Assembly (NCBI RefSeq): GCF_001552215.1 | Contig: NZ_BCQT01000001.1 | Coordinates: 220,003 to 284,002 of the forward strand | DNA from: Actinomadura macra NBRC 14102 | GTDB taxonomy: Bacteria > Actinomycetota > Actinomycetes > Streptosporangiales > Streptosporangiaceae | DNA: 64,000 nt | Direction of reading: 5' to 3' | In this document: positions 26,688 to 35,621 of the stretch, piece by piece | Layout: every line of letters starts with the position of its first letter | How positions within the stretch are numbered: position 1 is the first letter of the stretch | Notes under the pieces: model-generated | Told to the model about the DNA's origin: nothing | What the model saw: only the letters and a program-made list of their open reading frames with translations | Databases searched by the model: none | Made by a program: the position numbers and the translations under genes

Positions 26688-27251
26688 GTGGTGAGCGCAA
26701 GCGCGATGGCGTGGACGCCTCCGACGTGGGAGGAGATTGTCAGCGAGCACTCGACGCGGGTGTTCCGGCTGGCATACCGCCTCACGGGGAACCGGCACGA
26801 TGCCGAGGATCTGACCCAGGACGTCTTCATCCGGGTCTTCCGCTCGCTGTCCTCCTACAGTCCCGGGACATTCGAAGGCTGGCTGCACCGCATCACGACC
26901 AACCTGTTCTTGGACCGGGCCAGGCGCAAGCAGCGGATCCGCTTCGACGCGCTGGGCGACGACGCCGCCGAGCGGCTCCAGGGTCGCGAGCCGAGCCCCG
27001 CCCAGTCCTACGACGAGCGGCATCTGGACGCCGACATCCAGAAGGCGCTGGACGGCCTCGCCCCCGAGTACCGGGCCGCCGTCGTCCTGTGCGACATCGA
27101 GGGGCTCACCTACGAGGAGATCGGCGCGTCCCTGGGCGTCAAGCTCGGTACCGTCCGGTCGCGCATCCACCGGGGCCGCGCGCAACTCCGCGCCGCGCTG
27201 GAGCACCGCCGCCCCGTGGAGACTGTGACCGGCATCACTAGTGACCGGTGA
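26688..27251 (+). CDS. ECF RNA polymerase sigma factor (SigE-like)
   Basis: Extracytoplasmic-function sigma of 187 residues. Region 2 (about 18-85) has [22 protein letters not shown]. Region 4 (about 125-175) has [20 protein letters not shown] and [20 protein letters not shown]. Starts GTG 26688 and GTG 26691 are adjacent; GGGGG precedes them. The resemblance is to the SigE/RpoE group for envelope stress. The usual anti-sigma gene does not follow; a hydrolase gene begins 24 bp downstream instead. Confidence 0.92.
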   Translation: MVSASAMAWTPPTWEEIVSEHSTRVFRLAYRLTGNRHDAEDLTQDVFIRVFRSLSSYSPGTFEGWLHRITTNLFLDRARRKQRIRFDALGDDAAERLQGREPSPAQSYDERHLDADIQKALDGLAPEYRAAVVLCDIEGLTYEEIGASLGVKLGTVRSRIHRGRAQLRAALEHRRPVETVTGITSDR

Positions 27252-27275
27252 GTAACTTCTGATTAACCTCGGCTC

Positions 27276-28076
27276 GTGGACATCGTCTTCGAGCGCCGCG
27301 GCGAGGGCCCTCCGCTGGTCCTGCTGCACGGCATCGGCCACCGCTGGCAGGCCTGGTCCCCCGTGCTGGACCTGCTCGCCGCCGAACGCGACGTGATCGC
27401 CGTCGACCTGCCGGGCTTCGGCGCGTCCCCGCCGCTGCCCGCGGGCACCCCGTACACGCTGGACGCGGCAATGTCGGTGCTGGCCGCGACGTTCGCCGAC
27501 CTCGGCCTCGACCGCCCGCACATCGCGGGCAACTCCCTCGGCGGCCTGTTCTCCCTGGAAGCGGCCGACCGGGGCCTGGTCAGCTCGGCGACCGTCCTGT
27601 CGCCGGCGGGCTTCTTCACCGCCCCCGAACTCCGCTACGCCGCCTCGGTGCTCCGTGCGTCCCGGCTCGCCGCCCGCGTCCCCGACACCGTCCTCGCCCG
27701 CCTGGCCCGGTCCCCGCGCCGCCGCAACGCGATGTTCGGCATGATCTACGGCCGCCCCGACCTGCTGGACATCGCCGCCCTCGCGGGCGACGCCCGCGCC
27801 ATGCGCACCGCCGCCGGGTTCGAACCCACCCTCCGCGCCGGGCGCGCCACCCGCTTCCTCGGCGCCTGCGCCGACGTCCCCGTCACCATCGCCTGGGGCA
27901 CCAAGGACCGCCTGCTCCTGCGCAGCCAGGCCATCCGCGCCCAGCGCCGCCTCCCCAACGCCCGTTTCGTCTGGCTTGAGGGCTGCGGCCACGTCCCCAT
28001 GGGGGACGATCCGCCGCAGGTGGCCCGCGTCCTCCTGGAGGGCAGCGCCCATCCCCTCCGCACCGCGGCCGCCTGA
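27276..28076 (+). CDS. Alpha/beta hydrolase
   Basis: Hydrolase of 266 residues. The oxyanion motif is LVLLHGIGHRWQAW and the nucleophile elbow is IAGNSLGGLFSLEAA (Ser at about residue 92). The acid lies in WGTKDRLL and the catalytic His in EGCGHVPMGDDP. The start is GTG 27276; a -10-like TTAACC lies just upstream, so a short-leader or leaderless message or read-through from the sigma gene is possible. The substrate is unknown. Confidence 0.88.
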   Translation: MDIVFERRGEGPPLVLLHGIGHRWQAWSPVLDLLAAERDVIAVDLPGFGASPPLPAGTPYTLDAAMSVLAATFADLGLDRPHIAGNSLGGLFSLEAADRGLVSSATVLSPAGFFTAPELRYAASVLRASRLAARVPDTVLARLARSPRRRNAMFGMIYGRPDLLDIAALAGDARAMRTAAGFEPTLRAGRATRFLGACADVPVTIAWGTKDRLLLRSQAIRAQRRLPNARFVWLEGCGHVPMGDDPPQVARVLLEGSAHPLRTAAA

Positions 28077-28080
28077 TCCG

Positions 28081-28993
28081 TCATGGGTCAGGGCGAAGAC
28101 ATAGCAGTTCTCACCCGGGGCGAAGAGCGTCTCCAGATGATCCCTGGTGAGCGCGACGGACACGCTCCCGAACGGGTCGCCGCCCAGCTTCGCCCGCCTG
28201 GCCAGCGGGAAGTAGTCGCAGCCCGCCCCCGTGCGGGCGGGCGGCGGCGGGATGCGGCGCGACAGCTCCGGCAGGGTCTCGCGGCGCAGCGCACGCTCGG
28301 TGAAGATCTGCTTGGGTCCGAGCGTCCGGCCGGTGGCGAGTTCGATGTTCAGCGCCATGGACCCCATGGACGTGCTGCCCGCCACGTACACCGGCGTGGA
28401 CACCAGGTAGCGGACCGACAGCAGCCTCGGCCCCCGGTACACGATCCCGGCGCGCATGTGTAGGCGGGCGTCCCCGCCGTCGACGCCTCCCCGGCCGCCC
28501 CCGCGATACCGAAGTCGATCAGCTTGCTGCGCCCGTCCGCCGGGACCACGACGTTGGACGGCTTGTAGTCGCGGTGGACGACCCCGGCCGCGTGCGCGGC
28601 GGCGAGCCCGAGCAGCGAGCCCTTGAGCACGACGAGCGCCGCCTCGGTGCCGAGCGCGCCGTGCTCGTCCAGGACGGCCTTGAGGGTGACACCATCGACC
28701 GCCTCCATGATCAGCGCGGTGCCCTGCTCGCTCTCGACCAGCCGGTACAGCCGGGCGACGTGCGGGCTGTCGACGGTACCGAGCATCCGGGCCTCGCGGC
28801 GGAACCGGTCGCGGTCCCGCTCGCCGGCGCCGGCGGCCAGGTACTTGATCGCGACGGGGGTGCCCGCCCGGTCGTGGCGGCTGAGCACGACCCGTCCCTG
28901 CCCGCCGCGCCCGAGTTCCCGCACCTCGGTGAACCCGGACACCTGCCAGTCCGCCACACAGCCCTCCAGCCATGACCCGTTCATCGGGCACAT
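28081..28993 (-). pseudogene. Ser/Thr kinase pseudogene with internal deletion and frameshift
   Basis: The first ~170 codons encode a normal kinase N-lobe and active site: [43 protein letters not shown] and the start of the activation loop GTPAY. There the frame breaks near 28470. A second frame continues at once with what looks like the C-terminal extracytoplasmic domain ([37 protein letters not shown]3298/RsiV-like). The kinase C-lobe, linker and membrane helix are missing. The 3' end runs toward the convergent hydrolase gene without a clear stop. It is therefore a decayed gene unless the assembly is wrong. Confidence 0.75.
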
Positions 28994-29091
28994 TGGCACA
29001 CGGATCTGACAAGGCACAGCGGATTATCGACCGTAAATCCGGCTCCATCGCATTGCGGACGTGCCGACCGTCCGGCCGGGCAGTGGGTAAA

Positions 29092-29135
29092 GCGCCGTGA
29101 TCGAGCCGCCCCAGCAACCGGCTCGATCACGGCGC
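29092..29135 (-). terminator. Strong hairpin terminator
   Basis: Perfect 17-bp arms (29092-29108 and 29119-29135) with a ten-base loop lie 45 bp past the stop of the LPVTG protein. On the minus strand the stem is followed by TTTACCC. It also separates that gene from the kinase pseudogene. Confidence 0.85.
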
Positions 29136-29179
29136 GTGATCACCACCTCACCTGGCTGTCCAGGGCCCGGTGGGCGGGG

Positions 29180-29896
29180 TCAGCCGGTCACGGGAAGGTC
29201 GCCGGGAACCGGGGTCGGCGCGGGGGCCGCCGCTGGCGGCGCGGACGGGGACGGCGCCGGGGAGCCAGGGTGCCCCGGCGTGGTGGGCGGCGTCGGCCGC
29301 GGCCCGCCGCCCTTTCCACAGGTCACGGACGCGATCTTGAGCGTCTGGGTCCCGCCCGGCCCGAGCGGCAGACCGATCTCGATCGCCGTGACGCTGAGGT
29401 CCCCGTTCCGCTCACGGACCTGCTTGTTCAGCGTCACCGACACCACGCCGACCTGGTTCAGCCGGGCGGTGACGGTGGTGTTCGGGTCGGCGGTCACAGC
29501 CAACCGGCGTCCGTTCAGGACAGCCTTCGCCAGGCGCGAGACGCCGTGGCCGTTCTCGCACTTCGCCGTGACCGCGCTCGCGGACAGCAGAAGCTTGGCG
29601 ATCTTCAGGTCGGCGACCGAGGCCCGGCCGTGCCCGGCCCAGGCGGCGGCCGACAGCGACCGCGCCTCGGCCAGGGGGTTGGCCGGAAGCTCGGCCACGC
29701 TCCGGCGCACCGGCAGCTGGGAGGCGCCGGCCACGGACGGTGTCGCCGGGATCGCGACGGGCCCGCTCGCGGAGATGGCGGCGGCCGAAGCGGCGCCCGG
29801 GGCGGGGGTGGCCACGGCGGCGGGGGTGGCGGCGGTGAAGGGAAGAGCGAGCGCGCCAACCGCGATGGCGCACTTCGTGAGGGCCTGCATACGCAC
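29180..29896 (-). CDS. Secreted protein ending in LPVTG (choice-of-anchor P-like)
   Basis: Exported protein of 238 residues. GTG 29896 has AAGGAG six bases upstream; ATG 29890 is in frame. A signal peptide (KCAIAVGALALPFTAATPA) is followed by an Ala-rich stretch. A domain with two Cys (AKCENGHGVS, SVTCGKGG) resembles choice-of-anchor P proteins. A Pro-rich tail then ends in PVPGDLPVTG and the stop. LPxTG is a sortase recognition motif, but the membrane helix and basic tail that should follow are absent. It may be released rather than wall-anchored. It lies downstream of the L,D-transpeptidase on the same strand. Confidence 0.78.
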   Translation of the reverse strand: MRMQALTKCAIAVGALALPFTAATPAAVATPAPGAASAAAISASGPVAIPATPSVAGASQLPVRRSVAELPANPLAEARSLSAAAWAGHGRASVADLKIAKLLLSASAVTAKCENGHGVSRLAKAVLNGRRLAVTADPNTTVTARLNQVGVVSVTLNKQVRERNGDLSVTAIEIGLPLGPGGTQTLKIASVTCGKGGGPRPTPPTTPGHPGSPAPSPSAPPAAAPAPTPVPGDLPVTG

Positions 29897-29991
29897 AGTT
29901 GTCTCCTTGGGCGTCGAGAACCGGCGTGGTTCTCGTTCGAGTGGGTGGGCGGGAGCCGGCCGCGCGGGCGATCCGGAGTGGGAAAGGCGGG

Positions 29992-30798
29992 TCAGGCGGT
30001 GATGAGGACGGTGGTGCCGATCGGCACCTTGGCGAGCCGCTTCAGCGCGTCCGCCGGGACCCGCACGCAGCCGTGCGTGATCGCCTTGCCGAAGACGGAC
30101 GGGGACGTCCAACCGTGGAACGCCACCGTCCCGGGCCCGCCCCCGTAGGTGTCGAGCGTGTCGGAGTGCGCGCCGAGCGGGAGGATGAGCGGACTGAAGG
30201 TCGGCTTCGCCGGGGCGAGCAGCGCGAGGACGAAGGTCCGCCCGATCGGGGTGGGCGTCTTCGCGGCGCCGACCGCCACCTTCCAGGAGCCGGTCTCGCG
30301 TCCGGACTGGAGCAGGGTCATCCGGCGGTCGCTCAGATCGACCTTCACCTGGTGGGTGCTGCGCGCCGTCTCGTCCTCGGCCGACTGGGGGATCCAGCCG
30401 GTCACGCGGTTGGGCCGGCTCGGCAGCAGGACCCGCCGCCAGCCGGGCCTGGTCTCCACGACCGGGACCCAGGTGGGCCCGCCGAGCTGGCTGGCAGGCA
30501 GTTCGGCGACGGCCGGTGCGCCGGGACCGGCCGAGACGGGGACCGTGTCGGCCGGGTGCAGCACCGTCCCGTCACCTCCGGCGAAGGGGGTGGTGTCCTG
30601 CGGCAGGTCTTCGATGGTGGTGTAGGTGGTGGCGCGAGGCAGGTTCGCCCCGGCGCCCGCCGGGGTCGTCCGCGCGGTCGCGGCCTTATGGCCCCCTCCG
30701 CATCCGGTCGCGAGCAGCGCGATGGCCGCCAGGGCCGCCGCTCCCGCCGCGGGCCCGCGCGGTCCGCGGGCCGCGGCGCGCGGCAGTTCGTCGGTCAC
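29992..30798 (-). CDS. L,D-transpeptidase (YkuD) lipoprotein
   Basis: Cell-wall cross-linking enzyme of 268 residues. It has a signal peptide with a lipobox (ALLATGCGGG, Cys33). The catalytic YkuD domain is in the last 120 residues, with TVAFHGW and the catalytic motif ITHGCVRVP. It would form 3-3 cross-links or attach proteins to peptidoglycan outside the membrane. GTG 30798 follows GGAGTCCTC. It lies just upstream of the LPVTG gene on the same strand, so the two may be expressed together. Confidence 0.92.
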   Translation of the reverse strand: MTDELPRAAARGPRGPAAGAAALAAIALLATGCGGGHKAATARTTPAGAGANLPRATTYTTIEDLPQDTTPFAGGDGTVLHPADTVPVSAGPGAPAVAELPASQLGGPTWVPVVETRPGWRRVLLPSRPNRVTGWIPQSAEDETARSTHQVKVDLSDRRMTLLQSGRETGSWKVAVGAAKTPTPIGRTFVLALLAPAKPTFSPLILPLGAHSDTLDTYGGGPGTVAFHGWTSPSVFGKAITHGCVRVPADALKRLAKVPIGTTVLITA

Positions 30799-30928
30799 GA
30801 GGACTCCAGGTGTTCGTGTCGCCGGGCCGTCCCGGCTGGCCTCTGTGACCTCTCGTTACGCACGAGCCTCACCCGAGGTTGCACGCAACGCGACGGACCT
30901 TTGCGGCGGGGACGGGAACACGGGAGGA

Positions 30929-30979
30929 TTGACAAGTGTTTGAACCCTCAACTAACCTCAAAGTCGTTGAAGGTTCAAC
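30929..30979 (+). promoter_or_regulatory. yceI promoter with two MarR-type operator repeats
   Basis: TTGACA (30929-30934), 18 bases, then TAACCT (30953-30958) look like a sigma-70-type promoter. GTTGAA-GG-TTCAAC (30966-30979) is a perfect palindrome downstream of the -10. A weaker copy, GTTTGAACCCTCAAC (30938-30952), fills the spacer. A repressor bound to both would block initiation. No MarR gene is adjacent. Confidence 0.65.
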
Positions 30980-31002
30980 AACAACCGCCACTGGAGAGAC
31001 TC

Positions 31003-31551
31003 ATGAGCATCGCCACCGTCGCCCCCGGCGTGACCGCCGGCACCTGGAACATCGACCCCGCGCACTCCGAGGTCACCTTCACCATCCGGCATCTGATGAC
31101 CAAGGTACGGGGCAGCTTCACCGAGTTCAGCGGCGTCGTCCAGTTCGCCGAGGAGCCGGCCGACTCGACCGCCACCGTCGAGATCACCATGGCCTCGCTG
31201 GACACTCGCAACGCCGACCGCGACGCCCACGTCCGCAGCTCCGACGTGCTGGACGTCGAGAACCACCCGACGATGACGTTCGCGACCACCGGCGTCCGCA
31301 CCGAGGCCGGCGAGCACTACCTCGACGGTGACCTCACCATCAGGGGCGTCACCCGTCCGGTCAGCCTTGAGGTGGAGTTCCACGGCGTCGCCGAGGACCC
31401 CTGGGGCGGCACCCGCGCCGGGTTCTCCGCCGCCACCACCATCAACCGCAAGGACTGGGGCATCGAGTTCAACGTGCCCCTGAAGGGCGACAAGGCCCTG
31501 CTCGGCGACAAGGTCGACATCCAGCTTGAGGTCCAGGCCGTCCGCGCCTGA
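31003..31551 (+). CDS. YceI family protein
   Basis: Lipocalin-like isoprenoid-binding protein of 182 residues with no signal peptide. It shows WNIDPAHSEVTFTIRHLMTKVRG-type N-terminal features, ADRDAHVRSSDVLDVENHP, and DLTIRGVTRPV, all characteristic of YceI. By family it binds polyprenyl or fatty chains and is often induced by stress. ATG 31003 follows CTGGAGAGACTC. It stands alone between its own promoter/operator and a strong hairpin, so it is a monocistronic unit. Confidence 0.93.
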   Translation: MSIATVAPGVTAGTWNIDPAHSEVTFTIRHLMTKVRGSFTEFSGVVQFAEEPADSTATVEITMASLDTRNADRDAHVRSSDVLDVENHPTMTFATTGVRTEAGEHYLDGDLTIRGVTRPVSLEVEFHGVAEDPWGGTRAGFSAATTINRKDWGIEFNVPLKGDKALLGDKVDIQLEVQAVRA

Positions 31552-31590
31552 TCTCGCCCCCGGCGTCCGCCGCGCCCCCGGACGCCACTC

Positions 31591-31630
31591 GCGGAAAGGG
31601 CCGTCCACCCTCGTGGACGGCCCTTTCCGC
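31591..31630. terminator. Strong bidirectional hairpin terminator
   Basis: Perfect 18-bp arms (31591-31608 and 31613-31630) with a CCTC loop lie between the convergent yceI and histidine kinase genes. The minus-strand gene ends 15 bp away. Confidence 0.9.
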
Positions 31631-31644
31631 GTCCTCGCGGGCCG

Positions 31645-32991
31645 CTACTCGGCGGCGAGCGGCAGCCGCAGGACAAAACGGGCGCCGCGGGTGCACTCCT
31701 CGACGCGCAGCGTCCCGCCATGGGCCTGCGCGATCTCCCGCGCGATGGCGAGACCGAGGCCCGTGCCGCCGGCGCCGCGGCTGCGCGCGCTGTCCAGCCG
31801 GGTGAAGCGCTCGAAGACACGCTCACGGTCCTGCGGCGGGATCCCCGCACCGTCGTCGGTGACGGTCAGCAGCGCATGGCGGTCCTCGCGCGTCACCCCG
31901 ACCGACACGACCTCGTCGGCGTACCGCTCGGCGTTGTCGAGCAGGTTCCCCAGCAGCCGGACGAGCTGCATCCGCACGCCGCGCACCATGACGTCGCCGT
32001 CGAGCTCGGTGCTGACCTTCAGCGCGAACGTCCGCCGCGCGATCTCGGCCTCGGCGAGCCGCGGCAGGTCGATGGACTCCTCGGCGGAGGCGCCCGTCCC
32101 GATGCGGGCGAGCAGCAGCAGGTCGGTGACGATCGACTCCAGCCGGTCGGTGTCGCGCAGCGCCGAGTCGACGACCGCCCGCAGGTCGTTGTCCTCGGGA
32201 TGCATGGACGCGTCCTCCAGGTTGGCGCGCAGCCCGGCGATGGGCGTGCGCAGCTCGTGGGAGGCGTCGGACGCGAACTGCCGCTGCCGGCCGACGGCTC
32301 TCTCCAGCCGGTCGAGGGTCGCGTTGGCGGTACGGGCGAGCTGCGCGATCTCGTCCTCGCCCGGCGGCTCGGGCACCCGGCGGTTCAGATCGCTGCCGCT
32401 GATCTCGGCGAGCTGGGCCCGGATGGCCTCGACGGGACCGAGCGTCCGTCCGACGACATGCCAGGTGATCCAGGCGACCAGCGTGGCGAGCGCCAGCACG
32501 ATCGCGCAGAACAGCACCTCCAGCACGCCGTTCACCAGATAGGCCGGCATGGGCTCCCACGCGTACACCACGACGGAATCGGGCGCCGTGGTGGCCCGGA
32601 TCGCCTCGACGACGAAGCACTCGCGGTCCGGCCAGCTGCCGCGGCACTCCACGAAGTCACGGACCCGCAGCTCCGCGGTCGGCCACAGGATGCTCACCGG
32701 CTCCCTGCCCGTCGCCGCGGACGTGGCGTCCAGGACGTGCCCGCCCGGCCCGACGACCTGCACGAGGATCCGCCCGCCCGTCTCGTCCGGGATCGGGGTC
32801 GGCAGGGAACCGTCGCGGACGCCGCCGCTGGCGCGCCGCGCGTCGACCTGGATCTCCTTCAACAGGTCGGCCTTGACGGCGCTGCGCACGCCCAGATCGA
32901 TGCCGACGGCGATGAGACCGAGCACCAGCACGGCAAGCACCGCGGCGATCAGGGTGTCCCGGGACCTGATCGACCGGGGGCGCATGCGCAT
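31645..32991 (-). CDS. Sensor histidine kinase (EnvZ/OmpR class), orphan
   Basis: Membrane kinase of 448 residues. One N-terminal helix (LIAAVLAVLVLGLIAVGIDL), an extracytoplasmic domain of about 130 residues with two Cys (VECRGSWPDRECFV), a second helix and a HAMP domain are visible. HisKA follows (FASDASHELRTPIAGL, His near residue 247), then HATPase (LLGNLLDNAERYA, DDGAGIPP, GTGLGLAIAREIA). ATG 32991 follows GGGAGGGC; longer frames upstream are not needed. No response regulator is adjacent, so its partner must lie elsewhere. Confidence 0.9.
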   Translation of the reverse strand: MRMRPRSIRSRDTLIAAVLAVLVLGLIAVGIDLGVRSAVKADLLKEIQVDARRASGGVRDGSLPTPIPDETGGRILVQVVGPGGHVLDATSAATGREPVSILWPTAELRVRDFVECRGSWPDRECFVVEAIRATTAPDSVVVYAWEPMPAYLVNGVLEVLFCAIVLALATLVAWITWHVVGRTLGPVEAIRAQLAEISGSDLNRRVPEPPGEDEIAQLARTANATLDRLERAVGRQRQFASDASHELRTPIAGLRANLEDASMHPEDNDLRAVVDSALRDTDRLESIVTDLLLLARIGTGASAEESIDLPRLAEAEIARRTFALKVSTELDGDVMVRGVRMQLVRLLGNLLDNAERYADEVVSVGVTREDRHALLTVTDDGAGIPPQDRERVFERFTRLDSARSRGAGGTGLGLAIAREIAQAHGGTLRVEECTRGARFVLRLPLAAE

Positions 32992-33243
32992 CGGCCCTCC
33001 CGTCAGCGGCGCCACAACGTTTCGCGGCGCCGCCCGAGGGGATAGCCGCCGGTACCCCGGCGGCGGCGGTGGGCCTCGCCGTCCATCACAGAGTGTCACG
33101 TTTTGCAGGAGGTGCACCCCCTGCCCGCCAACGCTACCGATCGGTCACGAATCGGGGGCCCGAAACGGGATGTCGGGTTTTTACCACGCCTTACCTGGAC
33201 ATCCCGTTTTATGACGGTTCCTCCGAAGCACAGGGACGGACAC

Positions 33244-34725
33244 ATGGGCAGGGACGTGGCCTCGGTCACCATCAGCGGCGAGGACCGCAGGCGATACCGG
33301 GACAAGGTCCGCGGTTGCCTCGACGTGCTGGCCCGCATGCTGGGCGAGGCTCAGTTCGACTTCGAGCGCCCCCACATCGGACTGGAGATCGAGCTCAACC
33401 TGATCGACTCCCTCGGTGACCCGCTGATGCGCAACGCCGACGTGCTCAAGGCCATCGCCGATCCGGCCTGGGCCACCGAGCTCGGCCAGTTCAACCTGGA
33501 GATCAACATCCCGCCGCGCGAGCTGGGCGGGGAAGGCACCGGCGAACTGGAGGCCGAGGTCCGCGACCACCTCGACCACGCCGGCACCCGCGCCCGCGAG
33601 GTCGGCGGACAACTTGTCATGATCGGCATCCTGCCGACCCTCCGCCGCACCGACATCGGCGAGGAGACCCTCTCGGCCAACGCCCGCTACAAGATGCTGA
33701 ACGACCAGATCTTCGCCGCCCGCGGCGAGGAGATGCACATCGCGATCGACGGCCCCGAACCGCTGCGCATGCACACCGACACGATCACCCCCGAGGCCGC
33801 GTGCACCAGCGTCCAGTTCCACCTCCAGGTCAGCCCCGAACAGTTCGGCGCCTACTGGAACGCCGCCCAGGCCATCGCCGGCGCCCAGGTCGCGGTGGGC
33901 TGCAACTCCCCCTTCCTGTTCGGCCACGAACTCTGGCACGAGACCCGCATCACCCTGTTCGAGCAGGCCACCGACACCCGCCCGGAGGAACTGAAGACCC
34001 AGGGCGTCCGTCCCCGGGTCTGGTTCGGCGAACGCTGGGTCACCTCCGTCTTCGACCTGTTCGAGGAGAACACCCGCTACTTCCCCGCACTCCTCCCCCT
34101 CTGCGACGAAGAGGACCCCGCCACCGTCCTGGACGAGGGCGGCATCCCCGAACTCGGCGAACTGACCCTCCACAACGGCACGGTCTACCGCTGGAACCGC
34201 CCGATCTACGCGGTCGTGAAAGGCCGCCCACACCTACGCGTGGAGAACCGCGTCCTCCCCGGCGGCCCGACCGCCGCCGACGTCATCGCCAACGGCGCCT
34301 TCTACTACGGCCTGGTCCGGATGCTCGCCGAAGAGGAACGCCCCGTCTGGACGCGCATGTCCTTCAACACCGCCGAGGAGAACCTTCACCGCGCCGCCCG
34401 CCACGGCCTCGACGCCACCCTCTACTGGCCCGGCATGGGCGAAGTCCCCGCGACCGAACTCGTCCTGCGCCGTCTCCTCCCCCTGGCCCACCAGGGCCTC
34501 GACCGCTGGGGCGTCGACCCGTCCCGCCGCGACCGCCTTCTCGGCATCATCGAGCAACGCTGCCTCACCGGCCAGACCGGCTCCGCCTGGCAGATCGAAA
34601 CCGTCCACTCCATCGAGGAGTCCTTCGGTACCTCCCGCCACGAAGCCCTCCGCATGATGACCCTCGCCTACGTGGAGAACATGCGAGACAACGCCCCCGT
34701 CCACACCTGGCCCATAGGACCGTGA
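33244..34725 (+). CDS. GCS2-type carboxylate-amine ligase (glutamate-cysteine ligase-like)
   Basis: ATP-dependent ligase of 493 residues, longer than YbdK (about 370) and close to the actinobacterial 'glutamate-cysteine ligase' group. GLEIELNLID and QFNLEINIPPREL match GCS2 N-terminal acidic metal motifs. TSVQFHLQVSPEQF, RVENRVLPGGPT and TGQTGSAWQ are family-like. The true substrate is uncertain, because GCS2 proteins make varied gamma-glutamyl compounds and actinomycetes use mycothiol. ATG 33244 follows GGGACGG. No neighbour explains its role. Confidence 0.82.
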   Translation: MGRDVASVTISGEDRRRYRDKVRGCLDVLARMLGEAQFDFERPHIGLEIELNLIDSLGDPLMRNADVLKAIADPAWATELGQFNLEINIPPRELGGEGTGELEAEVRDHLDHAGTRAREVGGQLVMIGILPTLRRTDIGEETLSANARYKMLNDQIFAARGEEMHIAIDGPEPLRMHTDTITPEAACTSVQFHLQVSPEQFGAYWNAAQAIAGAQVAVGCNSPFLFGHELWHETRITLFEQATDTRPEELKTQGVRPRVWFGERWVTSVFDLFEENTRYFPALLPLCDEEDPATVLDEGGIPELGELTLHNGTVYRWNRPIYAVVKGRPHLRVENRVLPGGPTAADVIANGAFYYGLVRMLAEEERPVWTRMSFNTAEENLHRAARHGLDATLYWPGMGEVPATELVLRRLLPLAHQGLDRWGVDPSRRDRLLGIIEQRCLTGQTGSAWQIETVHSIEESFGTSRHEALRMMTLAYVENMRDNAPVHTWPIGP

Positions 34726-34959
34726 TCTTTTGGGGGCCCCAATCCCCCCGGCTGCGCGGGCTCGCCACCTCCTCACTCGCTAGCGCTCGCTCCGGGGGAG
34801 CGGCGCGCCGGGCATGCCCCTGCGCTCGCTGTACTCGCTCCGGTGCCTGTCCCGTAACCGACAGCTGAGGCTCAACCCGCCGGGGTACGGATCAAATCGG
34901 CAGGTGCGGTTCAACCTGCCCGGGGCACGGTTCAGGCCACTGGCTGGGGTACGGGCGAA
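34726..34959. other. Gene-free stretch
   Basis: A 234-bp gap after the GCS2-like gene, convergent with the CGNR gene. It includes GC-rich runs and GAGTACAGCGAGCGC-like fragments, but no gene or clear hairpin was found. Confidence 0.4.
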
Positions 34960-35559
34960 CTACTCAGCGGCGTGGCGGGCGCGGTGAGCGCGGAGTTTGT
35001 GGCGGTTGCCGCAGCGTTCCATGGCGCACCAGCGGCGGGCGCCGGGGCGCGACAGGTCGACGAAGACCAAGGGGCAGTTGTCGCTGGCGCACTCGCGGAT
35101 GCGTTCGGATGCCGGCCCCGACAGTAGCTCGATCATCTCCCGCGCCAGCGTCGACAGCACCTGCTCCGCTCGCACCGGCGGCGCCCAGCACGCGGTCGTG
35201 CCGTCGGCGGTCAGTTCGGGGGCCAGCGGCGGCGCGGCCGCGGCTCGGTTGATGGTCGCGACCGCCTCGGCGGGGAGCGGACGGTCCGCCGCGCGGGCGT
35301 GCGCCGTGTCCCAGATCGCCTGGCGGAGGGATTTGGCGGCGGTCAGCTCGCGGGCCGTCATGGGAACCGTGAAGATCGTGGCCAGCGGCGGCTGCGCCAG
35401 CCATTCCTCCAGGTCGGCAGGGGTGTGCAGGGTCTCGAACACCGCATACTGGCCCTCTCCGCCCGTGTGGGCGAAGTCCAGGCAGACCGCGCCGGCGTCG
35501 AACCGGAACGACCCTCCCTTGGGGTCGTGCAGTACCCGACCGGTTGTGCTCCCTCGCAT
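34960..35559 (-). CDS. ABATE/CGNR zinc-finger regulator
   Basis: Putative stress-type transcription regulator of 199 residues. An N-terminal ABATE domain (CLDFAHTGG) leads to a C-terminal CGNR zinc finger (ECASDNCPLVFVD, RWCAMERCGNRHK) with four Cys. ATG 35559 is directly preceded, 7 bases upstream, by TATAGT, a fair -10 box, so the message is probably leaderless. It diverges from the RidA-like gene across 62 bp containing paired repeats that it may bind. Confidence 0.9.
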   Translation of the reverse strand: MRGSTTGRVLHDPKGGSFRFDAGAVCLDFAHTGGEGQYAVFETLHTPADLEEWLAQPPLATIFTVPMTARELTAAKSLRQAIWDTAHARAADRPLPAEAVATINRAAAAPPLAPELTADGTTACWAPPVRAEQVLSTLAREMIELLSGPASERIRECASDNCPLVFVDLSRPGARRWCAMERCGNRHKLRAHRARHAAE

Positions 35560-35562
35560 GCA

Positions 35563-35606
35563 ACCACTATAACTGGTTTCCCAAGCAACACCGGTATAAC
35601 CGGTTT
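35563..35606. promoter_or_regulatory. Paired operator-like repeats between CGNR and RidA-like genes
   Basis: ACCACTATAACTGGTTT (35563-35579) and ACCGGTATAACCGGTTT (35590-35606) are near-identical and 27 bp apart. The second has a perfect ACCGG-TATAA-CCGGT palindrome. They cover the whole divergent promoter, so the CGNR protein likely controls both directions. Confidence 0.6.
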
Positions 35607-35621
35607 CAGAGGAGGCGGCAC

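Noticed and set aside
26634..29117. 827-codon minus-strand frame
   Set aside because: Only its 28080-28460 part is meaningful (pseudogene tail); the rest is antisense to the sigma factor and hydrolase.
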